In this document: positions 7,389 through 10,415 of the stretch, piece by piece
Position numbering within the stretch: the first letter of the stretch is position 1
How the letters are laid out: every line of letters begins with the position of its first letter
From: an uncultured Clostridia bacterium
Lineage (GTDB): Bacteria; Bacillota; Clostridia; TANB77; CAG-508
Length of the DNA: 10,415 nucleotides
Reading direction: 5' to 3'
Assembly (NCBI GenBank): GCA_934121875.1
Contig: CAKOVG010000030.1
Location: forward strand, 1 to 10,415
Made by a program: the position numbers and the translations under genes
Notes under the pieces: model-generated
Told to the model about the DNA's origin: nothing
What the model saw: only the letters and a program-made list of their open reading frames with translations
Database searches by the model: none

Positions 7389-7402
7389 ATCAAAACTATC
7401 AA
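7375..7402 (+). promoter_or_regulatory. Candidate promoter of the CRISPR array
   Basis: TTGACG (7375-7380, five of six to consensus) lies at the 3' end of csn2, followed by 16 bases and TATCAA (7397-7402). Transcription would start near 7409 and enter the first repeat after some 35 bases. The -10 box is weak, so this is tentative. Confidence 0.4.
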
Positions 7403-7445
7403 AATAACATCGGAGTCATTAACCGAAAAAAGTACTAAATTTGAG
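7389..7445 (+). promoter_or_regulatory. CRISPR leader with ATTTGAG anchor
   Basis: These 57 bases separate csn2 from the first repeat. The last seven (7439-7445) are ATTTGAG, the leader-anchoring sequence known at the leader-repeat junction of streptococcal type II-A arrays, where it directs integration of new spacers. It shows that the csn2-proximal end is the growing end. The leader is short, so part of the promoter probably lies in csn2. Confidence 0.85.
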
Positions 7446-8458
7446 GTTTTAGTATTGTGTTATTTTAGATAGTAATAAAACGTTTTTATTTTATTATAGT
7501 TAGCAAAACAAGTTTTAGTATTGTGTTATTTTAGATAGTAATAAAACCTCGTATGCGTAGTGATACGAACGAGTAATGTTTTAGTATTGTGTTATTTTAG
7601 ATAGTAATAAAACAAACTAGATAAAATCGTAATGATAACGAGAGTTTTAGTATTGTGTTATTTTAGATAGTAATAAAACTAATAGCGAACTAAACAATAA
7701 AGAGTCTTTGTTTTAGTATTGTGTTATTTTAGATAGTAATAAAACTTTTTTATATAAAAAAGTTATATATATTATGTTTTAGTATTGTGTTATTTTAGAT
7801 AGTAATAAAACTCATTGGAAAGATGTTGTAAACGGAACTAAGTTTTAGTATTGTGTTATTTTAGATAGTAATAAAACGGAGGAAATTAAAAAATTAAAGT
7901 GTTCTTAGTTTTAGTATTGTGTTATTTTAGATAGTAATAAAACTGATGATTTTATTTTAAAAAATGTTATTAAGTTTTAGTATTGTGTTATTTTAGATAG
8001 TAATAAAACTTCTTGAACATTTCCTTCAGAATCAAGAATGTTTTAGTATTGTGTTATTTTAGATAGTAATAAAACTGATGGAAATGTTAAAGAATTTAAG
8101 CGTTTGTTTTAGTATTGTGTTATTTTAGATAGTAATAAAACAAAGATAATTTAATAGTCGAAGGTCACGGCGTTTTAGTATTGTGTTATTTTAGATAGTA
8201 ATAAAACAAATTATTCAGTATCAAAATACGTTAAACAGTTTTAGTATTGTGTTATTTTAGATAGTAATAAAACGGAGATGATGGGCTTAATTCTTATGAG
8301 GATGTTTTAGTATTGTGTTATTTTAGATAGTAATAAAACTGGAGCAGATGAATATGAAATATTAAGTATGTTTTAGTATTGTGTTATTTTAGATACTAAT
8401 AGAACTGGAAGTTCAAACTTGCCATATTCTTACACGTTTTGGTATTGTGCTATTCTAG
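7446..8458 (+). CRISPR. Type II-A CRISPR array, 36-base repeats, 30-base spacers
   Basis: Repeats begin at 7446 and recur every 66 bases: 7446, 7512, 7578, 7644, 7710, 7776, 7842, 7908, 7974, 8040, 8106, 8172, 8238, 8304, 8370 and 8436. The first 14 are identical; each starts GTTTTAGTATTGTG, runs through TTATTTTAGATAG and ends TAATAAAAC. The 15th differs at positions 27 (G to C) and 33 (A to G). The 16th (8436-8458) keeps only the first 23 bases with three changes. All 15 spacers are exactly 30 bases and differ from one another. Repeat decay is at the end away from the leader, as expected for the oldest part. The orientation, with GUUUUA at the 5' end, fits the tracrRNA. Several spacers have open frames on one strand, consistent with phage or plasmid gene sources, though no source can be named here. 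Confidence 0.99.
8436..8458 (+). repeat. Decayed terminal CRISPR repeat
   Basis: GTTTTGGTATTGTG-CTATTCTAG matches the first 23 repeat bases at 20 positions (changes at 6, 15 and 20), then diverges completely. The C at position 15 is also found in the repeat-like strand of the tracrRNA locus. Confidence 0.85.
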
Positions 8459-8473
8459 TTCATCAACAATTTT

Positions 8474-8504
8474 AAATACCAGAAAATATTTTTGGTATTT
8501 TTTT
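8474..8504 (+). terminator. Intrinsic terminator after the CRISPR array
   Basis: AAATACCA (8474-8481) and TGGTATTT (8493-8500) form a perfect 8-base-pair stem. The T run 8498-8504 begins in the 3' arm and follows it. It lies 16 bases after the last recognisable repeat sequence and would end the pre-crRNA. Confidence 0.75.
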
Positions 8505-8565
8505 ATTAAATAAAAAATATATTAACATTGTTACGTAACGATAATAAAAATAGAAAGGCGAAAAA

Positions 8566-8750
8566 ATTAAATATTATATATTAGAGCTTGATGAAAAAAA
8601 GCATATGGTACTAAAAATGTAATACAATATTAAATAAGCAAATGGTTACTTTTATTACCAGATGAAAATGGCGTAAATAGGCTATATAGTAACAAAAACT
8701 TATACAACTCACAAATTATAAGGATAGAAAAAAGGTTGGTAAAGAAATAA
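8566..8750 (+). pseudogene. Remnant of a small unidentified gene
   Basis: Two protein-like pieces lie in different frames. The first, 8566-8622, follows AAAGG (8554-8558) by 7 bases and begins at ATT, reading IKYYILELDEKKHMVLKM then stop; the ATT may be a mutated ATG. The second, 8634-8750, is open for 38 codons after a stop and reads through KWLLLLPDENGVNRLYSNK and on to a Lys-rich end. Residue use looks like real protein, and the order fits the start and end of one short rightward gene that has lost its start, frame and probably some middle sequence. I do not recognise the family. Its last codons share bases with the hairpin at 8731-8764. Alternatively, two unrelated chance frames; I consider that somewhat less likely for the second piece. 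Confidence 0.4.
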
Positions 8751-8765
8751 CTTTACCAACCTTTT
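8725..8765. terminator. Bidirectional intrinsic terminator after the radical SAM gene
   Basis: AAAGGTTGGTAAAG (8731-8744) and CTTTACCAACCTTT (8751-8764) form a perfect 14-base-pair stem with a 6-base loop. On the minus strand a U-rich run follows from 8733 leftward, so it ends the maturase transcript 4 bases past its stop. Read rightward, TTTT also follows, so it can insulate both sides. Confidence 0.85.
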
Positions 8766-8768
8766 GTA

Positions 8769-10046
8769 CTAATTTTTGTTAGCACGCACAATTTCGGCCA
8801 AAACCTCATCAAAACAGTTTTTGAAAATGTAGTGTTTTACATGAGAGTAGCCAAGGTGCCCAGCTTTACAACCGCCCTGACACAGTGGCAAGAACTTGCA
8901 AGAATAGCACTCCTGAGAAGAAAGGTCTGCGGAGCACCACTTCAAATATGCATTGCTCAGGCGATAGGGAGAATAGATGTCACCAATGAAATCTTTTTCT
9001 TCCATTGCCATAGAACACTTTGCAAGTTTGCCATCAGGGGTGATAAGAAAAGAGTGACGAAGACATGCATAGCACTTTGTCTGAATAAAATGCAAATTAA
9101 ATACATTTTTTCCACGGCAAAGGTCATTTTGCACAATCTTGCGATTAATGTCAATGAGCTTAAGTGCATTTTCGCGGACGTCAGGTGCAGAATTAGGATC
9201 GTCACTGAACAAAGGATAACCGTAGCAAAGGACCTTCGACTTATTGATAATGGATGTGCCAAGATAATCAATAAGTTCCATAATATCTGCAATGTTATTA
9301 TTATCATAGTTCAGGCGAATTGCAACCCGAATTCCAGCATTTGCCAGTGCATTAATGTTTGTAATTACTTTTTCAAATGCATTGGGCAAATTGACATATG
9401 CTTTTCTTTTTTCATACGTAGATTTGGGACCATCCAAAGTGATTTGCACCTTAGAAATGTGCCATACATCCTTGAAGAGTTTGACCATTTCATCAGTCAC
9501 AAGAGAGCCATTTGTGGTCATCTGGTAATTAACACGAATGCCTTTAGATGCAAGCTCAGTATCCAAAGTCTGAGTAATGTAGGTAATTACCTTAGGATTC
9601 AACAAAGGTTCTCCACCAAACCACTGAATCAAAATCCTCTGAGTGTGCTTGTTCTGCTCGATTATGAATTTGCAGACCTGCTTAGCTGTTTCCATAGACA
9701 TGGAATGAAATTTTACTCCCTCTTCAAAGCAGTAAAAACATCTGGCATTACAGGCAGTGGTGGGCAGAATCTCATACACAGTTTGACGTTCTTGGCAGAT
9801 CATATCACTGCGATAGAAATTGAGAATTTCCAGTTCATCTACATCCGCTTTGACGATGAAACCATTAGCCACAGCAGCAGTATAGAAGGAATCCATATTT
9901 CCATCATAACTGTCAAAGTTTAGTAGCCGTTCTTTGCCACCTTTTTCTAATTCGGACAAACCGCCGGAAAAGGTATTATAAACATAGTCGACACCATCTA
10001 CTTTAAAGAAGTAGTTATACTTTGAGAGTTTATAGCCTTTTTTCAT
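8769..10046 (-). CDS. Radical SAM/SPASM peptide maturase of a RiPP cassette
   Basis: Iron-sulfur enzyme that uses S-adenosylmethionine to modify a ribosomally made peptide. It has 425 residues from ATG 10046. Residues about 1-85 form a leader-binding-like N-terminal region (YNTFSGGLSELE, then NGFIVKADVDELEIL). The radical SAM motif CNARCFYC has C99, C103 and C106, and GGEP is at 144-147. The C-terminal SPASM region is textbook: C328-X10-G-X4-C344, then C380-X2-C383-X5-C389-X3-C393, then C411, enough to bind two auxiliary clusters. The best start is ATG 10046, with GGAGG 8 bases upstream; the ATG at 10061 overlaps that site. It follows the precursor gene and an RNA hairpin on the same transcript. 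The probable chemistry is thioether or carbon-carbon cross-linking in the Cys-rich core; the exact bond cannot be told from sequence. The gene is clearly richer in G/C than the CRISPR locus. Confidence 0.93.
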   Translation of the reverse strand: MKKGYKLSKYNYFFKVDGVDYVYNTFSGGLSELEKGGKERLLNFDSYDGNMDSFYTAAVANGFIVKADVDELEILNFYRSDMICQERQTVYEILPTTACNARCFYCFEEGVKFHSMSMETAKQVCKFIIEQNKHTQRILIQWFGGEPLLNPKVITYITQTLDTELASKGIRVNYQMTTNGSLVTDEMVKLFKDVWHISKVQITLDGPKSTYEKRKAYVNLPNAFEKVITNINALANAGIRVAIRLNYDNNNIADIMELIDYLGTSIINKSKVLCYGYPLFSDDPNSAPDVRENALKLIDINRKIVQNDLCRGKNVFNLHFIQTKCYACLRHSFLITPDGKLAKCSMAMEEKDFIGDIYSPYRLSNAYLKWCSADLSSQECYSCKFLPLCQGGCKAGHLGYSHVKHYIFKNCFDEVLAEIVRANKN

Positions 10047-10072
10047 TTGCAATACCTCCATAATATAGAAGT

Positions 10073-10101
10073 GCGGGGAGGAAGAAAGTCTTCCTCCCCG
10101 C
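10073..10101 (-). promoter_or_regulatory. GC-rich intercistronic hairpin between precursor and maturase
   Basis: GCGGGGAGGAAG (10073-10084) and CTTCCTCCCCGC (10090-10101) form a perfect 12-base-pair stem with a 5-base loop. No U run follows on the minus strand, so it is not a standard terminator. It probably protects the precursor mRNA 3' end or limits read-through, giving more precursor than enzyme. It ends about 14 bases before the maturase GGAGG. Confidence 0.75.
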
Positions 10102-10124
10102 GAGTGACTGAATGAGACAGCAAC

Positions 10125-10235
10125 TTAGCCGTCCCAAACGCAGCCCTGGCACGTACAATCAAAACAGTCCGTGCTAGGGTCCCCAATGGCCGTGGCCATA
10201 AGGTTGATGCGCTCCGCCTGGATGATGTTCTTCAT
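10125..10235 (-). CDS. Cys-rich RiPP precursor peptide
   Basis: The gene encodes a 36-residue peptide with GGAGG (10245-10249) 9 bases upstream of ATG, behind a consensus promoter and directly upstream of a SPASM radical SAM maturase. The N-terminal leader-like part begins MKNIIQAERINLMATA and contains no Cys. The C-terminal core-like part reads TDCFDCTCQGCVWDG, with four cysteines in the pattern C-X2-C-X-C-X2-C followed by V-W-D-G. That layout (Cys-free leader, Cys-rich tail, adjacent SPASM enzyme) fits sactipeptide or ranthipeptide precursors, in which Cys thiols are joined to other residues; acidic D residues next to Cys are possible partners. It has four Cys only, so it is not a six-Cys SCIFF peptide. 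No double-Gly cleavage site, protease or transporter is visible, so processing is unknown. It may be an antimicrobial or a signalling peptide. Confidence 0.88.
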   Translation of the reverse strand: MKNIIQAERINLMATAIGDPSTDCFDCTCQGCVWDG

Positions 10236-10259
10236 GATAACGTACCTCCGAAATTTATT

Positions 10260-10276
10260 TGCATTGTAGAAATGCA
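10260..10276 (-). promoter_or_regulatory. Small hairpin at the 5' end of the RiPP transcript
   Basis: TGCATT-GTAGA-AATGCA is a 6-base-pair inverted repeat starting right at the predicted transcription start. It could be an operator or a 5' mRNA-stabilising stem; nothing in the sequence decides between them. Confidence 0.4.
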
Positions 10277-10283
10277 TAAACAT

Positions 10284-10312
10284 ATTATAACAGCTATTAT
10301 AAAAAATGTCAA
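10284..10312 (-). promoter_or_regulatory. Consensus promoter of the RiPP cassette
   Basis: On the minus strand TTGACA (10307-10312), exactly 17 bases, then TATAAT (10284-10289), with TGT just upstream as an extended -10. Both boxes are perfect sigma-A consensus. Transcription would begin near 10277, about 42 bases before the precursor ATG, so strong basal expression is expected unless repressed. Confidence 0.85.
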
Positions 10313-10332
10313 CATTATGTAAATTTAAAAAT

Positions 10333-10415
10333 CTAATCTCTTATAATAACATGCTCAAAATATTGCTCCTGAAATTCGGTTAAAGCTTCAATAGCGGAAT
10401 TATCATAATTTTTAC
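10333..10415 (-). CDS. 3' end of an unidentified leftward gene (partial)
   Basis: The frame open from the right edge encodes the last 26 residues of a protein, KNYDNSAIEALTEFQEQYFE followed by HVIIRD, ending at TAG 10333-10335. Residue use looks coding, and no other frame across this stretch is as convincing. The rest of the gene lies outside the window and I do not recognise the family. It ends about 20 bases before the -35 box of the RiPP promoter with no terminator between, so read-through into the RiPP cassette is possible. Confidence 0.65.
   Translation of the reverse strand, partial: KNYDNSAIEALTEFQEQYFEHVIIRD

Noticed and set aside
7446..8435. Self-targeting spacers
   Set aside because: I saw no spacer matching another part of this window; the rest of the genome cannot be judged.
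8530..8539. GTTACGTAAC perfect palindrome
   Set aside because: Only 10 bases, with no promoter or gene clearly attached, so no function can be supported.
8957..9307. 116-codon leftward open frame within the radical SAM gene
   Set aside because: Overlaps the maturase in another frame and has no family-like pattern.
8832..9923. 363-codon rightward open frame opposite the radical SAM gene
   Set aside because: No recognisable domain and no ribosome binding site; it is the antisense of a gene with a complete radical SAM and SPASM motif set.
10047..10061. Upstream ATG for the radical SAM gene adding five residues
   Set aside because: It overlaps the GGAGG that serves ATG 10046 and has no good site of its own.
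10125..10235. Six-Cys SCIFF peptide
   Set aside because: Only four cysteines and a different spacing; the sequence does not fit the SCIFF pattern.

Overview
The window comes from a low-GC Bacillota, most likely a Clostridia- or Erysipelotrichia-type bacterium. The reasons are very A/T-rich DNA, strong GGAGG Shine-Dalgarno sites, a Csn2-bearing type II-A CRISPR-Cas9 locus, and a Cys-rich RiPP cassette with a SPASM radical SAM enzyme. No species can be named from the sequence alone.

Layout. 1-1250: two leftward genes. One is a coiled-coil DIP1984/septicolysin-like protein (284-790). The other is a small HTH-like protein (873-1241) whose stop codon lies inside its own terminator. 1250-1626: a dense control region. 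It holds a leftward promoter with an operator-like dyad for the HTH gene, a rightward cas9 promoter, and a leftward tracrRNA (about 1588-1465) whose promoter overlaps the cas9 ribosome binding site and start. 1627-7388: cas9-cas1-cas2-csn2, tightly packed with overlapping ends. cas2 is broken near its 3' end by an apparent one-base frameshift; the missing C-terminal tail is still encoded in the +1 frame and ends in an ATGA overlap with csn2. 7389-7445: a 57-base leader ending in ATTTGAG. 7446-8458: a CRISPR array with a 36-base repeat and 30-base spacers, made of 14 identical repeats, a 15th with two changes and a decayed 16th. A hairpin terminator follows. 8551-8750: remnants of a short rightward gene, not intact.

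8769-10312 is a leftward, visibly more GC-rich cassette. A consensus promoter with extended -10 drives a 36-residue precursor peptide with four cysteines near its C-terminus (10125-10235). This precursor is followed by a strong GC-rich intercistronic hairpin and then a radical SAM/SPASM peptide maturase (8769-10046). At the right edge is the 3' end of another leftward gene (10333-10415).

How the parts work together. Cas1, Cas2 and Csn2, with Cas9, would insert new spacers next to the ATTTGAG leader end. The array transcript pairs with tracrRNA through a 23-base-pair upper stem and a 6-base-pair lower stem, is cut by RNase III, and guides Cas9. Transcription of cas9 from the proposed promoter would carry the full complement of tracrRNA in its 5' UTR, so antisense feedback is plausible. 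The RiPP cassette is a separate module: the maturase probably installs thioether or other radical cross-links in the Cys-rich core peptide. No transporter or protease for it is visible in the window.
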